Below are positions 24,064 to 35,268 of a stretch of DNA of 64,000 nucleotides, piece after piece. The DNA lies in assembly GCF_000344685.1 (NCBI RefSeq), contig NW_006920420.1, positions 1,375,034-1,439,033 on the forward strand, given 5' to 3'. Origin of the DNA: Gloeophyllum trabeum ATCC 11539. Its lineage: Eukaryota; Basidiomycota; Agaricomycetes; Gloeophyllales; Gloeophyllaceae. A model generated the notes under the pieces. The model did not search any database, was not told where the DNA came from, and was given only the letters and a program-made list of their open reading frames with translations. The position numbers and the translations under genes are program-made. Each line of letters opens with the position of its first letter. The stretch's first letter is position 1.

Positions 24064-24200
24064 GGCAGGCAGGCCTGCCCCCCTCCGCCATCGAGGCCGT
24101 GGCGTGTCATGCCGGTCTGCTGCCATTTACGGAGCACAAGTTGATCTTCGCCATACACGAGGCGATGATGCACCGCTACTCACCGCAACGCCTATACTGA
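24064..24200 (+). other. possible C-terminal coding fragment of a lost gene
   Basis: Directly right of the CpG-depleted block, composition returns to normal and one frame reads LPPSAIEAVACHAGLLPF and then IFAIHEAMMHRYSPQRLY before a stop at 24200. The text is protein-like, but no start or upstream exon exists because the block replaces it. It may be the 3' end of a gene truncated by the insertion. I do not recognise the family. Confidence 0.3.
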
Positions 24201-24573
24201 GGAGCAAATGCTGGTACCAACAATATACACCGATAAAAGTGCCCCTAAAGTACGTGGACCGATAACCGCATGGATCTCATTTTCCGAACAAATAGCGCCA
24301 AAGCTTGAAACCCGCACAGTCGACTGCCGAATATATTCGCGATTTCCTACCGAAAAATCCGTGCAGCCTATCGACGTCCGTTGCTAAGATGACGAAACGC
24401 CCAAAGTGAAATTTGCGCTGAGCCTTGCCTTCACGACGTCCTTGAACCTATCTGCATTCGATCTCTTCGCCGTTTGTCGCGATTTCCGGACTTACGGCCT
24501 GGCAAGCTCGATCTGCAGTGCCAGTAGCGATTGTCTAGCGGTCTGAAGAGGTCGAGATATTCACAGAAAAGTT
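24201..24573. other. intergenic, upstream of the Cys-motif gene
   Basis: No protein-like frame is visible. It should contain the promoter of the gene at 24574. Confidence 0.5.
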
Positions 24574-27500
24574 ATGGACATCGAACGAGGACCGTCGACG
24601 TCGTCCCAGCGAGGCCCCCCTCGACTCCATTTTCTCTCTGCGCCGACAACCAAGCCTAGGCTTCAGTTCTTGTCAAATCTTCTCCCCCAGTCCGAGCTAG
24701 TTTCGGCGGCATCCGAAGTGCCAGTCCATTACCCACCCCCCGTACCGCCCAGTATACCGCAGTTGACGCCCGGGGTTTGTTCCCAGCCGCACTGCCGGAA
24801 CACCCTTCTCCCTGCATGGCCATACAAGAACTGCGGCGAATGCCTGGAGAAGAGACGCATCGCGAGACATAGGCAACGCACGAAAAGCAGATCGCAAGAG
24901 GTAGAGGGGGACCGGGCGGAAGGCACAGTAATTCAAGCGGTGAGTCACCTTATGTCGATCTTTGGATGTAGTTGCGGGTGGCATTACGTGATTGCAACAC
25001 GACGCCTCATCTGCCACTCTCAACGTCCTGGCGCATTCTATGCCTGCGTATTGCGCCTGCCGCTATGGATTTGGGCTTGTGTCTGCTGTCGTATTGGACA
25101 CCCGAGAGGGCATCGGCGAGGTAACTGATGTAGCGCACTATCAGTCCAAACCATGGGGTCGCGGAAGACCTTGACGTGCTGACGCAGAAGAGGTCTCGTA
25201 CGTATTGCGAGCATTAAACGTCTCTGCGCGGACCGATCCTGCTTCGCGTCGAGAGACGGACTATCGCCTCTTACCATGGGTGTAATCTCGGGCTTTTCGC
25301 TGATAGTGTTGTCTGTCAGGAGCCAGTTCCGACTCAGCAAGCCGTTCAGAGCATACGCTGCAGCCAATGCACGACGAAATTCCGTCCGAAGAGTGCTGAT
25401 CAGCAGCTATGTACGACGTGCCATCTTCCACCCCAGCCAAGCACCAGCTCGTACGTACAGCACGGCCCATTGCACTCCCCGAGCGCCGTCGCCTCGTTCC
25501 CAGCGCCTCTACCAGCGTCTGGGTATCCCGATCGGGCGATATCCCACCGACACGTCGTGATCAGCCATAACTCGACGGGGATGGCACCAGATTACAGCCA
25601 GACGCGTCCCATGATACCACATTTCAACGCGCAAGGTGAACTGATTGATCCTGCAGTCGATGGCATGCCGCAGGTAAAGGTCAGTGCGTGTTTGATAGCT
25701 GTCAGCCGTTCGAGTCTGAATTTTCGGGCAGATTTCCAAGCGGACAGCGTCGGGCTCATCGCTCATGGACATCGGTCTTCCCTTCCAACACGCGCAGTCA
25801 GCGATTTCTGTGGTATCGCAGACTCGACCGAGCGCCGGTCCTTTTCCGGTCACCAATCCTGTTATCGGGCCTCACATGACCGTGATACCCGTAGCGAGAC
25901 CTGCACCGATCATCCCTCCGCTCACGCGCGGAGAGCCCGAGACCATTGACCTTACCGCTGACGAACCAGACGCTCCTCCCACTGCGGTCGAAGCCGCTCC
26001 TCCACCACCCTCCGCCGCCCCCGCCACTCCTACTAAGATGCCGGCAACCACTGATTCAAGTCCGAGCCCGGGCGGCGCCGCGCGCTTGACAATTCGTCTT
26101 CCCGCTCGTAAAAGAAAGACTGAGCTCGATCCGTCGTTTACCCGTACGCCCAGCCGGACGACCCCTGTCGTTCCTGTTCCCTTATTCCCTGGAATGGTAT
26201 GTCAGTTTTTAGCCCTGTGGTTTATGTTGTGGCGCTGACCGACGAGTATCTTCGACCGCGTTTACAACATGTTCTGTTGCTTATCAGAGAGTATGCAGCA
26301 CTCCTGGCTGTGGTAAAGTCGTGCCGATGGACTCTACGTCTCTCAGATGCGACGACTGCAGCTTGAAACGGTGGAAGCAGTGGCTGAAAGGGAGCCGACA
26401 GGACGTCGGGCGTCCCCAGCAAGGTACGAGCCGTCCAAATGCGCCTGCCAGTGTTTCCTCCGCGAGGCGGGTTCGCAAGAAGAGGTGTTTTCCCTCTGAT
26501 CGCGCAGACGACTCGAAAGGCCTGTGGACGGGTCCAACCTCTGCCCGAAATCCGGAACATCACAACGCCTCCAGCAGCAAGGCCACTGGCGTGACTGCCG
26601 GTCCCCCGCTTGATCATGCCGCAACTGTACAAGATCATATGGCGAAATCATTACTATCTTCGGACGTCGCTGTACTCCCATTGCCAGGCAAAGACTCATC
26701 TGCCGCTGAAGCCACTCTGGACTCCCTGGCTGACGAAAGCATGGTCCTGGATGATCTCGACGATTTGGGAGAACTGTGTTATCCCGAGGAGGATCCAGAC
26801 GCCTCCATACGCATTGATCAGCTGTCTGCGGACACCGCATCTGTGGCGGTGAAATATGAAGATACGGACACCGGCAAGGCTATCGATACTATCCTCCCGC
26901 TGGATCCAGAAGTACGTCAACCGTCCGAGGACCCTGGCGAGAGGATCATGGCTTGCCTCACACCGCCGCCGCCTCCGGCCTCCCCACCTCAAGTTGAGGT
27001 CAAGCTCGAAGGTCTGCAACTATCGGAACCATGCCAAAGTACACCCGCTCCTGAACAGAGCAGTACAGTTCGTTCGTCCAGCATTATGGACAGCGAACTT
27101 CCCGACCCGCGAGACTCACTTTCAGACTTGTCTGACTTGACTCCAGTCGAAGACTCCACTGACTCGGGAGAAACGGAGATCGACCCGTTAGACAGCGAGC
27201 GGGAAGATCAGACCGTCTCACAGCCGGTCGCCCGTCCTTCGTTGACGATAAGGCTGCCGGTTATGCATCGGACCTGCAATCATCCCACCTGTAAGCGTCC
27301 GATACCTGCGAATTACCGCTGGAAGTTATGCATGGAATGCCGTGAAAGAGGCCGTCTCTACCAGAGGAAAAGGCTTGGATTTGAGGGTCGTAAGAACGAG
27401 CTCGAGGAGTACCTCGAGGACCCTAGCCTGATTACTACGCTGCCTACTGTAAGTTCTTCTCTGTTCTCCTGAACCATCGTAGCTTAGCTCTCGAGGGGTT

Positions 27501-28736
27501 TAGTCTTCGAGCGGGCGCATCTGTAACAACAGGTCCTGCAATAATGTCCTTCCTCCAGACTATCGGTGGAAGCTATGCGAGACTTGCCGAGGAGGGTCTC
27601 GGCAAGCCCTTCGTTGGTCCGCGAAGTCTCTTCCTGGGCTGTCATCCGACCTGCACGATCCACGGGACGAAGATGCAACCGAAAGTGACGATGCTCTACC
27701 GAAGGTCCCGCGTGGGCCGTACTACAGGAAAAGAACTCCCGGTGGCACATTACAGGCTGTACCCGAAGTAAGGTTCATGTCATCTATCTATTCGAACCAG
27801 TCCTTATATTGCCACAGACTATCGATCAATCCTCGATTCCTAAGCCCGTCAGTCCTCCAGCGCATCGCGTTTGTAGGACTCCATTTTGCGGTACTCTTGT
27901 CCCGCTTTCGTCCAGATCGAAATTCTGTAGTAGTTGCCGTCGCCGAACGTCCCAGCTGCGACATGAGGAGGACGAAGTTTCTGAGCCCGACATACCTTTG
28001 TCAAGCCTGGTCAAGCCTGGACGCAAGAAGAAAGCGAAGCGTAGGCGGGAAAGTCCACCTGGTGAGAGGGTGACGAAGTCCGAGCCAAAGCGTCCGTCGT
28101 CCTTGTGGGACAACTTCGTTCCGCCTCCGCAGCCACCATCGTTGTTCCCTCGAATAACTCACTTTCAGCACATCGGCGCTCTCGTGAAAGTCTTCAAGAC
28201 TCGGCTGTCCGGATTCTTCCACGCGCAGGGACTGTACATACGGCATAAGATCGACATGACTGGAAGGCTGGACCAGGAGGGCGAGCTCCCCGTGATCTTC
28301 GAGTTCGACGGCGAGTATGCTATTGTGGCATATTCGTGGCACCACGCGAGCCAGGTTCAACATTGGGCCGACGATACCACCAAGCTTATGGAGGATAGCC
28401 TAGGCCTGAAGTTTCAGTACGTGAAGCTGATTTCGCGTCTCCGTCTGTGCTGACTGAGATATTATCTCTCTGCATAGTCTCATGGGCTCGTTTATGGCTC
28501 CTGGTGGCGCTATTGTCACCCGTTTCCACTGCCAGCATGATATTATTGTTCCTGTCCCCGCAAAATCGCCAGTAGCGTCTGGGCCAGTCAAACGGGAGCC
28601 GTCGGAAGAGCTGCCAAGTGCCGGTGTGCTTGTCAAGAGGATGGCAGGCGAGCTTGAATTGACCGTTCTTGCTGATCGGACACACCCGTTCATTCCTGGT
28701 CAGAAGATCGTCGTGCGCTTTCGTATGGTTGGCTGA
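24574..28736 (+). CDS. large protein with six Cys4 (CX2-4 C X12-13 C X2 C) motifs and a conserved C-terminal domain; function unknown
   Basis: Nine exons (24574-24939, 25134-25197, 25254-25279, 25320-25673, 25732-26196, 26288-27448, 27504-27767, 27818-28416, 28478-28736) join in phase to about 1185 residues. The splice between exons 1 and 2 is the least certain; another small exon may lie in 24972-25128. Six Cys4 motifs are spaced through disordered sequence, starting at Cys69, 166, 428, 755, 819 and 919. Five are C-x4-C-x12-C-x2-C (for example CNHPTC...LCMEC) and one is C-x2-C-x13-C-x2-C. Basic residues follow most of them (RERGRLYQRKR), as in small zinc-binding treble-clef modules. A folded region from about 985 to the end includes VIFEFDGEYAIVAYSWHH and closes with PGQKIVVRFRMVG. 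The smaller gene at 61849-63054 has the same architecture. Zinc binding is inferred. Whether it binds DNA, RNA or protein cannot be told from sequence. Confidence 0.7.
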
Positions 28737-28958
28737 CGATTGTTCTTGTTGCTCTACTTATTCTTACTGTATTTCTGCCGTCAGTCACCCTCAAGCATTG
28801 TAAAGCAGTCATCTATGTTCTAATCCTTACAAAACTGTAGTCTGTAATATGTCGAGGCGGTCACACATCAAGTTCAGGGGTGAAAGGGAGTGCCGGTGGA
28901 GCATAGTCAGCAATTAGGGTGTGTCTATAATGTCCATGAAAGCGCAAGCTACAAGCAC

Positions 28959-29792
28959 TTAGACTGTACCGGAGGACGTGATGGTCACTTTGCTCTTCGG
29001 CCGACCGGAGTCCGATCCGACTGCCTCTATCTTCCTGACCACATCCATACCTTCCACCACCTCACCGAATACAACGTGTCGCCCGTCGAGCCATGACGTG
29101 ACGACGGTTGTAATGAAGAACTATGGATGAGGGATATTCAATTAGCAGATGTGAGAACAAGCAGGGTGCACGGTGCAGGAGGCGTACCTGCGAACCGTTG
29201 GTGTTCGGACCGGCGTTGGCCATAGAGAGGAGGCCGGGCTTGTCGTGCCGCAGTTTGAAGTTCTCGTCTGTCGAGACACAATCAGGATGGTAGAAGAACT
29301 CTCGGGAGTACGACGCACCAGCAAACTTCTCTCCGTAGATCGACTTGCCTCCCGTGCCATTATGCCGTGTAAAGTCGCCTCCTTGGATCATGAACTGACC
29401 AAGCAGCACTGAATGAGGTTTGTATCACGAACAAAGTGATAAACGCACGTTAGGAATGATTCTATGGAAGATGCTGCCAGAGTAGCCGAACCCATGCTGG
29501 CCGGTAGCTAACTCCCGGAAGTTTTTCGCCGTTCTCGGGACTATGTCGTCGTAGAGTTTGAAGACTATCCGTCCAGTTGGTTTTGAGTCAATTGCGACGT
29601 CGAACTACATGGAGACATGGTACACAACGGTAAGCGGTCAATCTGGCGGAGGCATAAGAGAACTCACGAAGACGTTAGCCCTGTTACGTAGATAAAATGT
29701 CAGAAAAAAGCGAAGTAGCATACAAAGACCTTCTACATTGGTGTCTTTGCGGCAGATGCTGAAGTGGCGAATTTACGCAAGAAAGACGCCAT
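28959..29792 (-). CDS. cyclophilin-type peptidyl-prolyl cis-trans isomerase
   Basis: Five exons (29792-29737, 29680-29668, 29604-29449, 29394-29188, 29120-28959) join in phase to 197 residues. The enzyme isomerises X-Pro bonds and binds cyclosporin A. The core motifs are present: [20 protein letters not shown] with the catalytic Arg and Gln, [29 protein letters not shown], and [12 protein letters not shown] with the cyclosporin-binding Trp. About 20 residues precede the usual start ([18 protein letters not shown]). They are basic, Ser/Ala-rich and lack acidic residues, which suggests mitochondrial import. Exon 2 is only 13 nt. A cytosolic protein starting at the internal Met (MANVFFDV) is also possible. 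Confidence 0.92.
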
Positions 29793-32434
29793 TTTGAAGG
29801 TACATAGACGCGGTAGACGCAGGAGAGAAAAGGCAAGTCACGGTCAATGTCATACGCGTCTGGTCACGGTCACGCACCTCGTAAGGGTTCGGTAGGTATC
29901 GCGGTCGGTGTGCGGATACTACTGGTAAGACAATCTAGCTTTATATCCTGACGGTGTGGCGTGTTGTCTAGCTTTACGCAATTACTAGTGCCACTGGAGA
30001 GACGGCAAGGCGGAGATCCTGCCGCGCTATGTGTCAGGAAAGAAGGCTCTGACGAACAACACGGAACGGGGGTGCATTCTCGTTCTCAAACCCTGCACAT
30101 ATGCGGAAAACGAGGTAAGGTACTTCCCATTGTTCGGAACGAAACTTACGGAGGCAAGCCAATGGAATTGCTCGTCGAATACAGGGGATGGACTGATAAT
30201 GGAATAAGGTCTCGACGTTTGACCATCGGTGACGCCGGAAAAGTGGTATAGCACGGCTTGCCGGTCCAGTACACCGACTGCGTGAAGTACGATAGGCCAA
30301 AGATGTCTCAGCCATCAGCAGGTCTAGGTGCGCGACGACATCCGCGCTCACAGCCTCCGCCACTCAGCACTACTCATGCCTCGAGAACAAAACGGTACTG
30401 GCTATAGAGTGCAAGGCCTAGGCTCGCATTTGATGTAATATTCGAAGTCTACACGACAGTTCACGCATCACTGAGGATAGCGTACCTCGTGGAAGAATTC
30501 TCCGAAAGGAATGGGCTCAGAGATGTAGGTGCACGTATCACCCCCGTTGATCTTCTACCCGCGAGAATGCACCCAACCTGAGCAGGCATATTCTGATTGT
30601 GGTGGGTATACTGAACTTGGCAGATCGGCAAACCAACAATAGCCAGGCGAAATTTAAGGTTGCTTATCCTGTTATAACCGACATTGACAGCGTCCACAAG
30701 CTGTTGAACGTGTGCGAGTTGATAAGGATGGTGCCACCGTCGCACAAAGAATGAGTCGAGTAACGTGAGTCCGTTCTTCACGCACGCTCCGATAGCAATA
30801 AAACGACAACTCCCGACTGATTTCCATTGAGGATCGCAGAGCATATCCGAAAGGCCCTGTTGTCTCGGATTTCTTAAGGTTTCGATGTCATCACGTAGAG
30901 GTAGGAGCAGAGCCTAGAACAATCACACGGGTCCTGCGAGGAGCTCCCACTGGAAGATGCATATACTCAGGGTTTGGCATCGGCGCCGAACGTTAACCTT
31001 CGGAGCGCCCCAAGTCCTGGGGGCGGAAGGCCTTGAGGCGGCGGCAGAGCCACCACGCGTTCTGCACGTGGAGCCCATGCATCGGCGAAGCTCCCTCTGT
31101 CCTAGCCTTGACTTCAGAAAAGATGGATCAATGGAGGATCGCACCTTGGGACGAGTTCTCTGTGCAGCAGGCACGCTCCTAGATGGCCGCCGGAACGCGA
31201 CCTCTTTCTGTATTAAACCGACTTTCAGGCTGGACTTTAGGTGAACACGATACGTCTCGCACTACTGCTGATGTAGACGCAGTGTCATGGTACGTTTACC
31301 CGCACCACATTCCGAACCATTCCGTTTGCCTTTCTCATGCAATTCACCGCTGCTGAGCAATCCATCACTATAGTCCGTCCTCATACCGCATCCGGGGATG
31401 GTTCCGCTGCGAGCATGCTCACATCCACATTCCATCGTTCCATGGTACTCTGGCCATCGCCCCAACGAGATTGTCTTCTCTCCCTATTCCGTAAGTGTGT
31501 CCCACCAAACATTGACTTTCAAAGTCCTATTGGTGCCGACAAGGTGGAATTATACCTAGTCTCAACTCAATCTTATCTACGTCCAGCTTCCTAGGCTTCT
31601 TTACCCTTCACCAGAAATATTTGCGGCGACCTCATGTTCGATATTGGTGCACTCGGATTTCTAGGTTCCAGGTAATCCTCCCTGGCGGATCCACTGCGGC
31701 TAGGCAGCGAAACCACCCTTCCGGTAATGATTACGCCTGGCTCTTTTCCCTCTGAGTACAGCGCGTGAAGGCAATGCATCCGGAGTGATGGCTTTTTATT
31801 GCAACATTTCTTCACTCGCGGTTGTAGTCTCGTCCGCGACGTGTAGCTGCATGCTCTCGAGATGTCACATCTTTCCATTCGTCTCAGGACACACTCCAAG
31901 AGTCAGGTCGCCATCGCACTCATCGGGCAGGAAGGACGACGCGATGCGGAGACATTCCCATAGCCATTTCTGTTCTTCAGGCCGATTTCTGCCGTTTGCC
32001 AAAGCCTTATTGCGCTACACCTTCAGCTTGAGATGAATAGACTGACCTCCGGGAGCCTGCTGAGCCTTCTGCCGACTTTATCTTAGTCGCCCTCGACATC
32101 GTATGGCCACTCCAACCGCCTACAAATACCCAATGGAACGTCTCTGATCCCCAGTCCTGAGAGAGTATAGACTTACATGCAGATTGGGTTTTCCACGAAG
32201 CTTTGCTGCATTGCAAGGTTTATCCTCAATGCGATATTCCACCGCTGATGTTTCCCCAATGACATCGTGGAACTACCTTTGCCTGACAGTATCCGTCCTG
32301 ATTCGGAAGCACGATGCAGGAATCAATTCCAGCAGCATTGCCGATAATGCACCGGGGAAAATCATTTCGTTTAACGCGAGACATAGAATACACAACCGTA
32401 AGCGAACCAAGCATGGAGAAGATGGATTACACGG
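29793..32434. other. intergenic, no confident gene
   Basis: Several frames look faintly protein-like but cannot be joined. The minus strand 30461-30844 contains RRWHHPYQLAHVQQLVDAVN. Plus-strand exon-like pieces at about 31337-31489 end in a GTAAGT donor, and at 31585-31663 there is FLGFFTLHQKYLRRPHVRYW before a GTAATC donor. These may be remnants of a gene. I see no RNA gene or repeat. Confidence 0.3.
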
Positions 32435-34691
32435 TCAGACGTGCTCAATGTCCACCTTCTCCGATTTATTTTCGTCGACGGCAGAGACAACTTTCTCTCC
32501 GACGTGGATCTCGCCACGCCGTAGTTCCTCCTCCCTAGCACGGGCATCGCGGACGTGGACTCCTGATCCGGGAACGAACAAGGGTACGCTATCAAAATAC
32601 GAGTCCAATTCTTGGAGAGTGCGTAGGTCAACGTTGCTATGAACTTCGAACGTTAATGATGTGAGTGCTCACCTTCTAATGGAATGCCCTTGGTCTCTGG
32701 TAAGAAGGACTGGAAAACAATTCGAATGAGATTTTCGACCACAGTCGGAAATCAGGTCGTGGCTTACCCAGAAGAACAATGCATTGGACATCGAGCAAAC
32801 AGCAAAGACAAGATAATATCTCCAGCCGACGTTGTCAAACGCAATGGGACTGACTTGGGCGATCATGACTAATGCGAGCATACATGGTGAAATACATATT
32901 AAACAACGATATGCAGAGATGAAGGGACAACGCGTACAGTTCGAGATCCATGCTGCGGAGGAAGTGATGGATGTTGCCTTAGCCCGCGTGGCGCTGTTGA
33001 ACATCTCCACTGGGATAGCCCAGGACAATGGCCCTATGGCAGCCGAGAAGAACAGATTGAACTACGCCCGCTCGTCAAACAAACTGGATGTCAAGAATTC
33101 TTCTACATATAGCACTCACCAACCACGTCATAGCCACAAACGCTCTACTGGCATTGGCGTTTCCGGACCCTGCAGGATAGACTGCGATGATAATAGTACC
33201 GATGATGAACGTGATACCTGATAGTATGTTCGCCCAGACCAAGGGACCGCGGCGACCCAACCGATCGATGAATAACACGCAAAGGCCTTCGCCAATAAGT
33301 GCGACAACCGAATTGCCAGACTGGAGGCCGAGAGTTGTGGATGTATCAATGCCAATGGAGGCGTATATCTGAGGCGAATAATATTGGATGCACGAGACAC
33401 CGGTCATTTGCACGCTATTCAGAGTGATATGTGACACGAAATGATGAAGAGCCGCGGAGGAATTTTACCTGAACTGCAGAGCAACCCCGAGAATCAGGCG
33501 GCGTAGATTACTTGGGTTCGTGAGCAACTGTGACCATGCATTCTGCGTGAATTGCTTCTCCAGCTCTACTTGGTGTGTGATTTCCTGGTACTCGGCAACC
33601 ACGAATGTGTCATTGACGTCTCCGTGGGCATGGAGACGTGCCAGGACTTGAAGGACTTCCTGGTTGCGCCCTTTCATCGCGAGCCAACGTGGGGACTCCG
33701 GTAGGAGACTGTTGAGAACAAAGCCTAGTCAGCGAACGTCGTGATGAGGGTGGAGAACAAACTCACAGGATGAAGAGAGCAAGAGGGAGGGCGGCTGCAT
33801 AGGTGGTCTTTAATGGGCGGTTTCAGAGGATCGCATCGCTGATACACTTACGAAGGATCTGTATGCCCAGTGGCACTCGCCACTGCACCGGACCAGTAGT
33901 ACCGTGATACAGCCCGTAGCCGATAAATGAGGCGATGAACGCCCCAATCTGACAAGCTGAGTTAGTCATGTATGTTGTCGAGAGCTCACACGCCGAAACT
34001 TACGCCTAACATGAATTGCTGCAATGTGGTCAAGCTTCCGCGAATAGAAGGGTGTGCAATCTCCGACTGGTATAGAGGTGCAAGCATAGCAAGCATGCCG
34101 ATACCCATACCAGCGAGGAATCGTCCACCATACATGTAGCTGATACTTTGTGCTCCGCATTGAAGACCTCCTCCCAAGAAGAATAGCAAGCAGCCCGCAA
34201 GGATAGCTCTGCGGCGACCAATCGCATCTGTTATAATGCTGCTTCGTCAGATACGTCGTTGGGCAACTGGAACAAATACGCGTGCCTGTCAGGGTTCCGA
34301 CATAGATATTTCTTCGTGGTCGACGTTGGAGTAAATATAGCATACGATTCGTGGTATGAATAGATAGACTCACGACGCGAAGGCTCCAAGAAGAAGACAA
34401 CCGGTAATGAGACCTTGCTGGGTCGCGTCAGGGTTCCCGGTCACTCTGTTGAAGTCTTCTGCGGGCTAAAGATAGCGTAAGCTTCCCGGAACAGACTGCA
34501 GTGAATGCAAGGCACTCACAAGCACAGACGCTATGATACCCAAATCGTATCCAAAGGTCACCGAGCCGAGCGCTGCGAACAGCCCACATAGCCAAGTGTA
34601 GAACTGGTGGAGGCGTAAGGATGCGACTGTCATGCTATAAAGACTAAAAGCTCACCTTTGGCGACAAACTAGACTGCGATAGACCTGGCAT
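32435..34691 (-). CDS. MFS sugar transporter (sugar porter family)
   Basis: Thirteen exons (34691-34656, 34603-34520, 34465-34374, 34311-34286, 34227-34004, 33948-33852, 33794-33767, 33708-33469, 33414-33120, 33061-32938, 32868-32768, 32709-32673, 32610-32435) join in phase to 519 residues. Sugar-porter signatures are in order: GSVTFGYDLGIIASV in helix 1, GTLTDAIGRRR (loop 2-3), GRFLAGMGIGMLAM, PESPRWL, QMTGVSCIQYYSP in helix 7, IDRLGRRGPLV (loop 8-9), WAIPVEMF and PETKGIPLEELD. About twelve membrane helices are visible. The family takes up hexoses or pentoses by proton symport or facilitation. The divergent GH51 arabinofuranosidase next door suggests arabinose or an arabino-oligosaccharide as substrate. 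Intron 4 appears to have a GC donor (AG|GCACGC at 34285); with it the conserved Asp of the loop 2-3 motif is kept and the intron is a normal 58 bp. Confidence 0.92.
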
Positions 34692-35268
34692 TATGCACTG
34701 GACAAGCGTTGCTCGCGGCGACAAACAGTAAAGGTGCACCAAACCTCGGGACCGAGAGGTCAGAATTTTATACAGCCTGCTGTCTGGCTCCGACACTTCG
34801 CGCCGATAGCAGCCTCGACATGAACATCCCGGATGTTTACCAGGCTGGTATGTGCATGCACGCCTGAGGGCATCAAATCATGCGACCACAAGACCTTACC
34901 AGCGGCCACGGATTGATATCACGCGTCTACCCCGCATTCTATAAAGAGTAAGGCGCGCGCGTTGATTGCGTCCGAACGCGGGGGTGGAGGTCGCTGGCCG
35001 GCACTGTACCCAGGAACAAAGCCCTTAATACGTTGGGTAATGATTCTAAACAATATGCGGCGGGCCGGGACCCGCGACGGTCCCCTCATCCGCTGCAGTT
35101 ATTTGCCCGGGACCTCCTTGCCATTGACAAGAACGACGGAACTTACGCCATGATGCACTATCGTAATCGATGTCGGAGGTCACCGCAGTCGCGCCCCTGC
35201 ACCTATATTCCCTCACGTAGTCGATAAATCCGTCCAAGGCCTCCTGCAGGGCTATCACCTCTAAGGCC
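34692..35268. promoter_or_regulatory. shared divergent promoter with three CGGGACC copies
   Basis: This 577-bp region separates the start codons of the sugar transporter and the GH51 gene. CGGGACC occurs at 34747-34753, 35066-35072 and 35108-35114. The first sits in the near-palindrome CCTCGGGACCGAGAGG and the second in GCGGGCCGGGACCCGC. Such CGG/CCG-centred inverted sites resemble zinc-cluster regulator sites, which makes co-regulation plausible. No binding protein can be named. Confidence 0.5.
34767..34773 (-). promoter_or_regulatory. TATA box of the sugar transporter gene
   Basis: On the minus strand the sequence reads TATAAAA, about 75 bp before the ATG at 34691, a normal distance for a fungal core promoter. 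Confidence 0.55.
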
